Assembly: GCF_004310295.1 (NCBI RefSeq)
Contig: NZ_SISB01000013.1
Coordinates: 1-64,000, forward strand
Direction: 5' to 3'
Length of the DNA stretch: 64,000 nt
DNA from: Pseudomonas sp. BGI-2
Lineage (GTDB): Bacteria; Pseudomonadota; Gammaproteobacteria; Pseudomonadales; Pseudomonadaceae
Positions 43,632 through 52,554 of the stretch are shown here, piece by piece. The translations under genes were made by a program, and so were the position numbers. The notes beneath the pieces were generated by a model, which was not told where the DNA came from, searched no databases, and saw nothing but the letters and a program-made list of their open reading frames with translations. How positions within the stretch are numbered: the stretch's first letter is position 1; each line of letters starts with the position of its first letter.

Positions 43632-45742
43632 AGGATTTCGCTAAACGCCTGCCGCTCAACCTGGTACCCCTGTTGATCGGTGTTGTGGCCTTTTTCCTCG
43701 TCGTCGGGCCTAGGGCGCTGAACCCGCTCAACATTGCGTGGCTGGGCAACGGTGACCCGGCGACGCATTATCTGGGCTGGGTGTTTTTCCGACAGTCACC
43801 CTGGAGCTTTCCCATCGGGCTCAATCCGTCCTACGGGCTGGAGCTGGGCAACGGCATCATTTTTTCTGATTCCAATCCGCTGCTGGCCTTCCTGTTCAAA
43901 CCGTTCGCCTCGCTGTTGCCTATGCCTTTTCAGTACTTCGGCCTCTGGTTCCTGACCTGTTTCGTCCTGCAGGCGTGGTTCGCCTGGAAACTGGTCGGGC
44001 TGGTGACTTCGCACGTGGGTGTACGGGCCGTGAGTACGGCGTTGTTCCTTTTTGTTCCGCCGATGCTCATGCGCATGCCCTTTCATTTGTCCCTGGGCGG
44101 GCATTTTCTGGTGCTGGCCTCGTTGTACCTGGGGCTGCATCCGCAACTGCAGCGTCGACATCTGAAATGGGGCGCGTTGCTGGCGGCGGCCGCGTTGGTC
44201 CACGCGTACTTTCTGGCAATGGTTGCAGTGATCTGGATTGCCAATCTCGCTGCCGGTTGGTCCAGGAAAAAACTGACGCTACGGTCGGCGTTAACCGAAT
44301 TCATCGCGCTGTTTTCGTTGGTCAGCTTCTGCTGTTGGCAGGCGGGCTATTTTTCGGTGGGCGGCGACAGCGCGGTATCCGATGGTTTTGGCATGTACGC
44401 CATGAACCTGCTGTCACTGATCGATCCGGGGAACTGGTCCTATTTACTGAAGGATCTGCCCGGTGTTCAAGGGTTCGGTGACGGCGAAGGATTTGCCTTT
44501 CTGGGACTTGGGCTGATCGCGCTGGGCATCTGTGCCATGGTCGGTTTACTGCAAGGCGATACCGGCTTCGGGCAACAATTGCGGCGCCGACCCTTTTTAC
44601 TGTTGGCGATGGTGGGGCTGACTGTTTTCGCGATTTCAAACCATGTGGCTATGGGCTTGCTGGAGTTCACCTATCCGCTGCCGCCGGTGGTGATTTCCAT
44701 CGCCAACATCTTCCGCGCCTCGGGGCGAATGTTCTGGCCGGTGTACTACGCGATTATCTTCGCCATCATTTTCCTGGTAATTCGCGCCAATACACCACGC
44801 ACCGCTGTGAGCTTGCTGTCACTGGCGCTACTGATTCAGGTGCTGGACACCCACGCCGGCTGGGTGGCCGTTCGCAAGCAATTGATGGTTGAACCTGCTT
44901 CGAAGTGGGCGTCGCCCATGGTCGATCCGTTCTGGGAAAGCGCGGCGGCCCATTACAAGAACATTCGCTGGATCGTTCCACAGAATCTCTCCCCTCACTG
45001 GATGGCGTTGGCTGATTTTGCCGGTGCCCATGGCATGGCAACGAATGCGGTTTACCTTGGGCGAATGGATGCTGCCAATTGGAAACGCGCCGACCGGGAG
45101 ACTGCTGGGGTAATGGCGTCTGGAAAGTATGATGCCGACACGTTGTACCTGCTGGATGAGCGTGCGCTGCTTCAGGCCGTGATGAACGTTGATACCCAAA
45201 AGGATCTGTTTACCCGAATAGACGGATTTACGGTGCTTGCACCGGGATGGAAACAATGCGGTGCTTGCTTGCAGATGAACACGCCAGTTAACCCGCTCGC
45301 GGTGATACCCGCCCTTGAAACCGGACAAAAAACGCTATTCAGTTACGGCAGCAAGGGGAGAGCGTTTCTGGCCAGGGGCTGGTCCGATTCCGAGCTCTGG
45401 GGCACCTGGTCCGAAGGTCCCGACGCCGAAGTCATGTTCCGGGTACCGGTGCCCGTGCATTCCTTGCGTCTGGAGGCCACGGCGTTTCTCCCTCCCGGGC
45501 ATGCTGGCCAAAGTGTTGTCATCAGCATCAACGGCATTGCGGCTTTGAAGACCCAACTTCAGCAGGCCGATGGCAACATTGTCGATGTGCGCCTCACCAC
45601 CGAAATGCAAGAACGGGTGTCGAGTCAGGGTGTATTGAGTTTGCACATGCAGTTCGCCGACGCCGTCAGCCCGAAACAGTTCGGGATAGGCGAGGACGCC
45701 CGACAACTCGCATTCGGATTGAAGACCCTGACGGTCAATTGA
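43628..45742 (+). CDS. large membrane glycosyltransferase-like protein (DUF6311 type)
   Basis: A 704-aa protein with about ten membrane helices in the first 400 residues and a soluble C-terminal part (about 420-704). An N-terminal loop WLGNGDPATHYLGW has the acidic residue pattern seen in GT-C transferases. Proteins of this type (DUF6311) act in the GtrC position, moving the flipped sugar onto LPS O-antigen or another periplasmic glycan. It overlaps the GtrA-like gene by 4 bases and ends the operon. Confidence 0.72.
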   Translation: MKDFAKRLPLNLVPLLIGVVAFFLVVGPRALNPLNIAWLGNGDPATHYLGWVFFRQSPWSFPIGLNPSYGLELGNGIIFSDSNPLLAFLFKPFASLLPMPFQYFGLWFLTCFVLQAWFAWKLVGLVTSHVGVRAVSTALFLFVPPMLMRMPFHLSLGGHFLVLASLYLGLHPQLQRRHLKWGALLAAAALVHAYFLAMVAVIWIANLAAGWSRKKLTLRSALTEFIALFSLVSFCCWQAGYFSVGGDSAVSDGFGMYAMNLLSLIDPGNWSYLLKDLPGVQGFGDGEGFAFLGLGLIALGICAMVGLLQGDTGFGQQLRRRPFLLLAMVGLTVFAISNHVAMGLLEFTYPLPPVVISIANIFRASGRMFWPVYYAIIFAIIFLVIRANTPRTAVSLLSLALLIQVLDTHAGWVAVRKQLMVEPASKWASPMVDPFWESAAAHYKNIRWIVPQNLSPHWMALADFAGAHGMATNAVYLGRMDAANWKRADRETAGVMASGKYDADTLYLLDERALLQAVMNVDTQKDLFTRIDGFTVLAPGWKQCGACLQMNTPVNPLAVIPALETGQKTLFSYGSKGRAFLARGWSDSELWGTWSEGPDAEVMFRVPVPVHSLRLEATAFLPPGHAGQSVVISINGIAALKTQLQQADGNIVDVRLTTEMQERVSSQGVLSLHMQFADAVSPKQFGIGEDARQLAFGLKTLTVN

Positions 45743-45814
45743 GAGCCGACGCACGTAGACGCCCCCGTCGCGCCTTTCTACACTGCCTGAAGTGTTGAAG
45801 AGCGGGGGCAAGGA

Positions 45815-46735
45815 ATGAATCGCAACGAACTGCGCAAGGCTGACATCAACCTGATGGTGGTGTTCGAAACGTTGATGCTTGAGCGCAATGTCACGCGGGT
45901 GGCGGAGAAGCTGTTTCTCGGCCAGCCGACCATCAGTTCCGCGCTTAACCGCTTGCGGACGATGTTCAACGATCCGCTGTTCATTCGGGTCGGCCATCGC
46001 ATGGAACCGACGGCGAGGGCCGAGGAGATCATTCTGCACCTGTCGCCGGCGCTGGATTCGTTGTCGGTGGCCTTGAGCCTGACCCACGATTTCGACCCGG
46101 CCAGCAGCACCATGACCTTTCGCATCGGGCTGTCGGACGATGTCGAGTTCGGCCTGCTGCCGCCGCTGCTGCGCGCTTTGCGCCAGGAAGCGCCGAAGGT
46201 GGTGTTTGTGGTTCAGCATGTCGATTACTGGCGCATTCCCGACTTGCTGGCCTCCGGCGATATCACGGTCGGCATCAGCCAGACTCGCGGCTTGCCGGCC
46301 AACGCCAAGCGCAAGTTGTTGCGGCACATCCAGCCGAGCATTTTGCGCGCCGATGCCTCGGACACCCCGCTGACCCTCGATGAATATTGCGCCCGCCCGC
46401 ACGTGTTGGTGTCGCACACCGCCAACGTCAGCGGCTATGCCGATGAATGGCTGGCGGAGATCGGCCGCACGCGTCAGGTCGTGCTGTCGGTGCCGCAATA
46501 CAGTTCGTTGCCGGCCCTGCTCGCCGGCACCGACCTCATCGCCAGCCTGCCGGATTACACTGCCGAGGCGATGGCGGCCTCAGGGCAACTGTTTAAGGAA
46601 CCCTTTCCGTTCAAGACGCCGACGCTGGACCTGTCCATGGTCTGGCTCAGTCATGTCGATACCGATCAGGCCGAACGCTGGTGGCGCTCACGGTTGGAGG
46701 CGTTCATGAGTGAGCGTCTTGAGTCGCCGATCTGA
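45815..46735 (+). CDS. LysR-type regulator (NodD/SyrM-like)
   Basis: A 306-aa LysR regulator. The winged helix-turn-helix reads VTRVAEKLFLGQPTISSALNRLR and the co-inducer domain begins FRIGLSDDVEFGLLPPLL. The layout DINLMVVFETLMLERNVT is typical of the NodD-like group, whose members often act on aromatic or host-derived signals. It stands alone behind the gtr-like operon. No divergent target gene is present. Confidence 0.85.
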   Translation: MNRNELRKADINLMVVFETLMLERNVTRVAEKLFLGQPTISSALNRLRTMFNDPLFIRVGHRMEPTARAEEIILHLSPALDSLSVALSLTHDFDPASSTMTFRIGLSDDVEFGLLPPLLRALRQEAPKVVFVVQHVDYWRIPDLLASGDITVGISQTRGLPANAKRKLLRHIQPSILRADASDTPLTLDEYCARPHVLVSHTANVSGYADEWLAEIGRTRQVVLSVPQYSSLPALLAGTDLIASLPDYTAEAMAASGQLFKEPFPFKTPTLDLSMVWLSHVDTDQAERWWRSRLEAFMSERLESPI

Positions 46736-46783
46736 AATTTGCCAGGCAGGGTCGCTGACTCATTCGGACCGATAGTTTAGTGA

Positions 46784-47488
46784 TCAAGCCACCGGAATAT
46801 GGATGTCCCGTGACTGACACTTTTCCCCTATTTGCAGCTTTTGATCCTCGGTGTACGGCTGCCCCTGCCGATCAATCAGATAGAACACCTCGAATAGATA
46901 CTGTTTACCGCCCTGGCTGACGCAACGAAATGAAGTGTTGGGTGGAAACAGCGCTTTTAATGAGTCCAGATCCAGCGATTTACCCTGAAACTGGGTGAAG
47001 TCCGGATTGTATTTGACCGCGCTACGCAAATTCACAAAGTCCTCGAAATATTGTATTTGGCTGGTGCCATAGCAAGTGCCATGTTTCTTCCATTCGTGTT
47101 TCATCAGGTATTCGGGCGATTCGGTGACAATTTTAGAAAAAACCTTATCGGCCATTGCCTGGTCCTGGACTGTTTTGGACAGTTCGCAAACCGCCCCGGT
47201 CTGATCACACCCCACTGACTTGGTACAAAAGGAAGGGTGGCGATTGGCCGATTGGTCAGTGCTGTTGTAATAAGCCCAGATGCCGTGGGTGTAGAAGAGG
47301 TTTTTCGGTTTGTCGCAGCCTGCAGTGGCTGGCTTCAACATGCAAAATGTTGGCTGCCAAGTGACGGCATAGGCGAGGTAGTCAAATTTGGCGCTAGGTA
47401 CTGCCTCCATGCTTTCTTCACCTGGATCCAGAGCGTGAGCGCAGAGAGAAATAGCAGACAGGGCCATTGAGGCATAAAGACGGTTCAT
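46784..47488 (-). CDS. secreted ribonuclease T2
   Basis: A 234-aa RNase T2 with a signal peptide (MALSAISLCAHA). The first active-site segment is FYTHGIWAYYN, and the second is MKHEWKKHGTCY, each with its catalytic histidine. Several cysteines suggest disulfides in the periplasm or outside. RNase T2 enzymes degrade extracellular RNA for nutrients, and some are toxic to other cells. It is a lone gene with lower GC than its neighbours. Confidence 0.88.
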   Translation of the reverse strand: MNRLYASMALSAISLCAHALDPGEESMEAVPSAKFDYLAYAVTWQPTFCMLKPATAGCDKPKNLFYTHGIWAYYNSTDQSANRHPSFCTKSVGCDQTGAVCELSKTVQDQAMADKVFSKIVTESPEYLMKHEWKKHGTCYGTSQIQYFEDFVNLRSAVKYNPDFTQFQGKSLDLDSLKALFPPNTSFRCVSQGGKQYLFEVFYLIDRQGQPYTEDQKLQIGEKCQSRDIHIPVA

Positions 47489-47708
47489 GGTGTTCGATCC
47501 TTGAAACTGTATGTTTTCGGATTACCTCCTCACTGCTTGAGAGGACGCTTGCAGTGTCAGCGTCATGATCAATCAACGGCACACTTCTAATTTCAGACCT
47601 GATCTGGAAACACTAGTACAGTACGGGGCATTGGGAGATCCAAGTGGATGTACGGCTAGCGTCGCCACCCCTTTGTTTGAGTACTGCAATTTAATCAGGA
47701 GCCAAACC

Positions 47709-48074
47709 ATGCCCCACCTGCACATGGAATACACCGCCAACCTGCCCGAGCTGAACGCCGACGTGGCGTTGATTCGGCTCAACAATGCATTGGTGGCTTC
47801 CGGTCAGTTTGCTGCGGAGTTCGACATCAAGAGCCGCGCGGTGAAGGTCGAGACCTTCAAGGTCGGCACGGCGATGGGGGAGCGGGCGTTTGTGCATGTG
47901 AAGCTGGCGCTGCTGAGCGGTCGCCCGCCGCAGATCAAACAGCAGTTGTCCGAAAGCCTGCTGACCGTGGTGCAGGAGCTGTGTGAATGGCCGACGGGGG
48001 TTGAAGTCCAGTTGTGCGTGGAGATCCTCGACATCGATCGAGAGTCCTACACCAAGACGGCCATCGGCCACTGA
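47709..48074 (+). CDS. 5-carboxymethyl-2-hydroxymuconate isomerase-like protein
   Basis: A 121-aa tautomerase-superfamily protein of the CHMI (HpcD) type. Pro2 after the initiator Met (MPHLHMEYTANL) is the catalytic residue expected for the family. ATG 47709 has AGGAG 6 bases upstream; the longer frame has no site. CHMI acts in homoprotocatechuate catabolism, but no other genes of that pathway are here, so this copy may have another substrate. Confidence 0.85.
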   Translation: MPHLHMEYTANLPELNADVALIRLNNALVASGQFAAEFDIKSRAVKVETFKVGTAMGERAFVHVKLALLSGRPPQIKQQLSESLLTVVQELCEWPTGVEVQLCVEILDIDRESYTKTAIGH

Positions 48075-48077
48075 GTT

Positions 48078-49013
48078 TCAGGCCATTTCCTGCTCGGCGC
48101 AGGCCATGATCACTTGCTCGCGCAGCCAGGTGTTGGCGCTGTCCTGATCGACGCTTTGACTCCACAGCATGTCCAGGGTGAAACCCGGCAGGCCGTTGGG
48201 TGCTTCGCAGTGATTGAAGATCGCCTCGTTGGCCAGCAATTGCTGGAGGCGACGGGGCAATGTCAGGATGAAATCGGTGCCGGTGATCATTTTCAGCGCT
48301 GCGCTGTAGCTGTTGGAGCGCGCGACAATCTGCCGTTTGTGCGCCTGTCGCGCCAGCCAGCCATCGACCATGTTGGTGGTGGACGTCCACGGCGTCGGAA
48401 ACACATGCCGGCGTTCGACAAACGCTTTCAGGCTTAAACGTGGCTCCAATGGTGTGGCGCGTTTGTCGAAGACGCAGACCAGGTCATCTTCCAGCAGCAG
48501 CCGGGATTTGAAGTCGGTGTGGCTGCGATGAAAATGCGGGCCGAAGCAAATCACCAGATCGAGGCTGCCATCGCGCAGGTCTTCGGTCGGGATATCGGTT
48601 TCGAACTTGTGCATGTTGACCATCACCGGCAGGTCGGCGAAATCGAAGCTTTTCAACAGGCGCGGCAGGATCAACTGCTCGAAGTATTCCGGCGCGCAGA
48701 CATTGAACGTGACCGGTTGCAAGGTCGGATCGAACGCGTGAGCGCCGGCGTGGCAGAGGTTGATGCTTTCGAGGATCTTCAGCACATGCGGGTACATGGT
48801 GCTGGCTTTGTACGTGGGGCGCATACCCGTGCGGGTATTGATGAATAACTCGTCTTCAAAACTGGTGCGCAGTTTTTTCAGGCAGTAACTCACGGTGGAC
48901 TGGCTGACGCAGAGCGCCTCCGACACACCGGTGACGCTGCTTTGCTCATACACGGCGACAAACACCATGAGGTCCTGCATATCGAGCTTTCTAAGCAAGT
49001 TACTGTTCAGCAT
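48078..49013 (-). CDS. LysR-type regulator
   Basis: A 311-aa LysR protein with the helix-turn-helix SVTGVSEALCVSQSTVSYCLKK and a co-inducer domain (VCAPEYFEQLILPRLL). It faces the CHMI-like gene end to end and follows the transporter gene on the same strand, so either could be its target. The group is the NodD/SyrM-like clade. Its ligand is unknown. Confidence 0.84.
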   Translation of the reverse strand: MLNSNLLRKLDMQDLMVFVAVYEQSSVTGVSEALCVSQSTVSYCLKKLRTSFEDELFINTRTGMRPTYKASTMYPHVLKILESINLCHAGAHAFDPTLQPVTFNVCAPEYFEQLILPRLLKSFDFADLPVMVNMHKFETDIPTEDLRDGSLDLVICFGPHFHRSHTDFKSRLLLEDDLVCVFDKRATPLEPRLSLKAFVERRHVFPTPWTSTTNMVDGWLARQAHKRQIVARSNSYSAALKMITGTDFILTLPRRLQQLLANEAIFNHCEAPNGLPGFTLDMLWSQSVDQDSANTWLREQVIMACAEQEMA

Positions 49014-49297
49014 CCGTTCCGTCTCGCTGTGCTCCTTGCGCTGACTGTGCGCAAACGTGTACGAATGATCCTAACGGAACGATGGTGCCAGGAGAATGCC
49101 CTGTAGGACGTTTCATGGTCGGTTGTGGGACAGAAAATGTTACGAACACGACGTGTGAATTTAATCCCACAAATCATGGCCGAAGGCCTTTACCCCTGAA
49201 CGACGGCAGGCACCGCACGGCGGCTCGACATCAGCAGCGCCAACAGGCCGATGTGAGCGGCGGTGAATCCGGAGGATCTCAGGGGGGCGGTTGCGGG
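49014..49297. other. gap between transporter and LysR genes
   Basis: The minus-strand stretch from about 49299 to 49192 reads FTAAHIGLLALLMSSRRAV and stops, in a frame of 36 codons with no start, and could be the tail of a lost membrane protein. The rest holds the LysR promoter region and nothing else I recognise. Confidence 0.35.
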
Positions 49298-50482
49298 TCA
49301 GTGAATGTGTCGGGCGTAATGCCGCGGATTGAAGCGCAGGGCCATCAGAATCATCAGCGCCATGACACCGGTCAGGCACCACCAGGCCCATTCGAAACTG
49401 CCCAACTGATCGCGGACCATCCCGGCCATCAGCGGCGACAGGCCGGCGATCAGGTAGCCGATGCCTTGTACGAAGGCCGTCAGCCCACCGGCGCGTTGCG
49501 GGTTGTCGAGGTGATCCAGCGACACAATCAGGCTCATCGGGAACAGGCCGCCAATGCCCAATCCCAGCAGGCATGGCCAGAGCAGGCTGAAGTGTTGCGG
49601 GCTGAGGATCAGCCCGCAGAAACCGGCCATGATCAGCGCCAGCAACACCACCAGCACCAGGCGCCGGTCACGGCTGCGGTTGGCGATGGCGGGGGTTATC
49701 AGCCCGGACAACACTTCCATGGCCGTCAAAAAGCCCAGCAGCAAACCGGCATTCTGTTCGCTCCAACCCTTTCCCACGTAGTAGGGCGCCAACCAGGCCA
49801 GCACACAGGTGTAGGACGCGGTGCCCAAACCGAAGAAGATTGCGAGTAACCAGGCGCGGGAATTGGCGAAGAAGGATGTCTTTCGTGGTGCCTGCGCCTT
49901 CAGTGTCGGTGCCTTCTGGCGTCCGGCCGTCCAGAACAGCAATGCCACCAGGGCCAGCACCGCCCAGATTGCCAGCCCCACCCGCCAACTGCCGGTGCGG
50001 GTCATCACCAGGGGTGCAAACGATGCCGCTATCGCCGCACCGCCCATGATCGACGTCACGTAGAGCCCCATGCACACGGCAACGTTGTCGCTGAAGCGGG
50101 ATTTGATCAGGGCCGGCATCAAGGCCTGGATCAGCGCAATCCCCATGCCGGCCAGCATGGCGCTGAGGATCAGTTCGACTGCGGAGTCCACGAACAACCG
50201 CGACACCGTGGCCAAGCCAATGATCAGCAGCGATATCACCACCGTGCGCTGTTCACCGAGGCGTTGGCTGATGCTCAGGCCAAAGAACATCGCCAGGCCC
50301 ATGGCCATGACGGGCAGCATGGTCAGCAGCGAGGCCAGGCTGAAATTCAACGGGATGTCCCCGCGAATACCCGACAGCAACGGCCCGACGGCCGCCATCG
50401 ACGGCCGCAGGTTCAGGCCGACAAGAATGATGCTGACCATCAGCCAGAGGGCAGGGCGGGAAGTGGCGCGAACGTTTTCCAT
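49298..50482 (-). CDS. MFS transporter of the CynX/NimT type
   Basis: A 394-aa twelve-helix transporter. The opening LNLRPSMAAVGPLLSGIR is diagnostic of the CynX/NimT branch, which includes cyanate and nitroimidazole transporters. ATG 50482 is preferred over the TTG just before it. The LysR gene follows about 280 bases downstream on the same strand. Cargo unknown. Confidence 0.84.
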   Translation of the reverse strand: MENVRATSRPALWLMVSIILVGLNLRPSMAAVGPLLSGIRGDIPLNFSLASLLTMLPVMAMGLAMFFGLSISQRLGEQRTVVISLLIIGLATVSRLFVDSAVELILSAMLAGMGIALIQALMPALIKSRFSDNVAVCMGLYVTSIMGGAAIAASFAPLVMTRTGSWRVGLAIWAVLALVALLFWTAGRQKAPTLKAQAPRKTSFFANSRAWLLAIFFGLGTASYTCVLAWLAPYYVGKGWSEQNAGLLLGFLTAMEVLSGLITPAIANRSRDRRLVLVVLLALIMAGFCGLILSPQHFSLLWPCLLGLGIGGLFPMSLIVSLDHLDNPQRAGGLTAFVQGIGYLIAGLSPLMAGMVRDQLGSFEWAWWCLTGVMALMILMALRFNPRHYARHIH

Positions 50483-50992
50483 CAATCGGACCTTGAATAA
50501 TCAGGAGCCGATTAGGCGCGCGAGGTCTGAAGGCCGCAAATCAGATAGTCCGTAGTGGTATTTAAAAATTAAATACCTGCGCCACAACACAGTCCCCCTG
50601 TGGGAGCGGGCTTGCTCGCGAAAGCGGTGTGTCAGTCGACACATCTGCTGCCTGACACACCGCCTTCGCGAGCAAGCCCGCTCCCACAGGGATGGTGAGT
50701 GAGTCACGGATGATTGTTTAGTCAGCCCACACCCAAAGTTCGTCAAATCCCGATTTAACGACCTGACCGCCCGTGTGACGCTGCTCATCTGTTTCCTGCG
50801 GTCATTTCTATGGACGGTTGCCCCGTCGCACTTCCCTCCGAATTAGCCTTCTGGGCGCTATGGCACTGTCGCCACGCGCGCCCACCGGATTCCTGCCTTT
50901 CCCGTTGATTCTTCTGACAGGTCCCGCGCTGTGCGTCGGGACCAAACCGGCAGCGCCTGCGCGTTTGCCTGACGCGGAACAAGAGAACTTCC
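50483..50992. other. gap upstream of glutamine-synthetase-like gene
   Basis: This 510-base stretch holds a REP pair (50597-50691) and the leader region of the next gene. A plus-strand frame (50818-51132) overlaps the next gene's start and has no family match. Confidence 0.5.
50597..50691. repeat. REP pair (inverted)
   Basis: CCCTGTGGGAGCGGGCTTGC and its complement flank a 10-base tract of GTGTGTCAG repeats on each side (AAAGCGGTGTGTCAG and CTGACACACCGCCTT), forming one long palindrome. Confidence 0.92.
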
Positions 50993-52375
50993 ATGAGCAG
51001 TGCCACAACCTCTTTCGCCACCAAGCAAGAAGCCCTGACCTTTCTGGAACAGAACCCGGATATCGAGATGTTCGAGTTGTTCATCCTCGACAACAACGGC
51101 GTGCCTCGGGGCAAGTTGCTGCATCGCGATGAACTGCTGGCGGTGTATGAAAGCGGGCGGCCGTTGCCGAGCACCATTCTCGGCCTGACCATCAACGGTG
51201 ACGACGTGGAAAACTCGGGCCTGGTCTGGGATGTCGGCGACATCGATTGCCGGGCGTACCCGATCAGCGGCAGTTTGACGCGCATGCCATGGCGGTTGAT
51301 TCCGACGGCGGCGGTGCAGGTCAGCATGCATCCGAAGGAAGGCATGCCCGCGACGATTGCCGACCCTCGGCACCTGCTGGCGAAGGTGATCGAAGGCTTG
51401 CAGGCCGACGGTTATTACCCGGTGATGGCGGCGGAGCTGGAGTTCTATTTGCTCGATCAGCAGCGCGACAGCAACGGTCGGCCGCAACCGGCGCGGGACG
51501 TCGATGGCGGGCGACCGCGTTCGACGCAAGTTTACGGATTGCGTGAGCTGGAGCAGATCGAGCCGTTTCTGGCGGATCTCTACAGTGCCTGCAAATTGCA
51601 GGGCATTCCGGCGCGCACGGCGATATCCGAATACGCACCGGGGCAAGTGGAAATCACCCTCGAACACCGCACCGACGCCCTGCAGGCGATGGATGAAGCG
51701 GTGCGCTACAAACGGCTGGTCAAAGGCGTCGCGCACAAACACGGGATGGCCGCCTGCTTTATGGCCAAACCGTTCGATGACCTGGCGGGCACCGGTATGC
51801 ACATGCACGTCAGCCTGGCGGACAAGAACGGCAACAACCTGTTCGCCAGCGAGTCCCCGGACGGCACGCCGCTGCTCAAACACGCGGTCGGCGGCATGCT
51901 CAGTACCTTGCTCGATTCGTTGCTGCTGTTCTGCCCGAACGCCAACTCTTACCGTCGATTCCAGACCAACAGTTACGCGCCGCTGGCAGCGACCTGGGGC
52001 GTCGACAACCGCACCGTGAGTTTGCGGGTTCCCGGCGGGCCGGCATTCTCCCGGCACATCGAGCACCGCATCTGCGGCGCCGACGCCAACCCGTATCTGG
52101 CGGCCGCGGCAATTCTGGCCGGCATCCATCGCGGCATTCGCGAACAACTCGACCCGGGCGCACCCGTGGAAGGCAATGGTTACGCCCAGGCCACGGAGTT
52201 GTTGCCAACCGATTGGCTGACCACGTTGCGGGCGCTGGAAGGTTCGAACTGGGCGCGGGAGGCGTTCGGCGGTGAATTCCTCGGCGTGTACCTGGCGGTG
52301 AAACGCGCCGAGTATCGGCAGTTCATGGGCGAGGTCGGCGAGCAGGATTGGCGTTGGTATTTGCATCAGGCCTGA
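50993..52375 (+). CDS. glutamine-synthetase-like enzyme (glutamylpolyamine synthetase type)
   Basis: A 460-aa GlnA-family protein. The metal-binding glutamates are in MAAELEFYL and SEYAPGQVEITLEH, and TGMHMHVSL and NSYRRFQTNSYAP match the ATP and ammonia/amine site. It lacks the C-terminal NLYDLPPEE adenylylation loop of true GlnA, a mark of the PuuA/SpuI group that gamma-glutamylates putrescine and other amines. Its usual catabolic partners are not adjacent. Confidence 0.83.
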   Translation: MSSATTSFATKQEALTFLEQNPDIEMFELFILDNNGVPRGKLLHRDELLAVYESGRPLPSTILGLTINGDDVENSGLVWDVGDIDCRAYPISGSLTRMPWRLIPTAAVQVSMHPKEGMPATIADPRHLLAKVIEGLQADGYYPVMAAELEFYLLDQQRDSNGRPQPARDVDGGRPRSTQVYGLRELEQIEPFLADLYSACKLQGIPARTAISEYAPGQVEITLEHRTDALQAMDEAVRYKRLVKGVAHKHGMAACFMAKPFDDLAGTGMHMHVSLADKNGNNLFASESPDGTPLLKHAVGGMLSTLLDSLLLFCPNANSYRRFQTNSYAPLAATWGVDNRTVSLRVPGGPAFSRHIEHRICGADANPYLAAAAILAGIHRGIREQLDPGAPVEGNGYAQATELLPTDWLTTLRALEGSNWAREAFGGEFLGVYLAVKRAEYRQFMGEVGEQDWRWYLHQA

Positions 52376-52554
52376 ACAAAAGCTGAACCATTCTCAAATA
52401 AGTTAAAAGTGTCGATCTAATACCTGGAGCCAACTAATCGTTGGCGTCTTTTTCACAAAAAATTGATGGTTGGCTGCCTAAAGTTGGTGCGGTCACGGTA
52501 AATGAAATTTTCACATTTACTGAGGGCACCTCTTTTCAGGAACAGCCAATCATT

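Noticed and set aside
49192..49299. Minus-strand stretch reading FTAAHIGLLALLMSSRRAV then stop
   Set aside because: It may be the tail of a lost membrane protein, but 36 codons without a start are too little to call a pseudogene.
50818..51132. 104-aa plus-strand frame ahead of the glutamine-synthetase-like gene
   Set aside because: It overlaps the start of that gene in another frame and has no family match.
52441..52554. N-terminal extension of the eptA frame
   Set aside because: The 38 extra residues start at TTG, lack a hydrophobic character and do not fit the family; ATG 52555 gives a normal first membrane helix.
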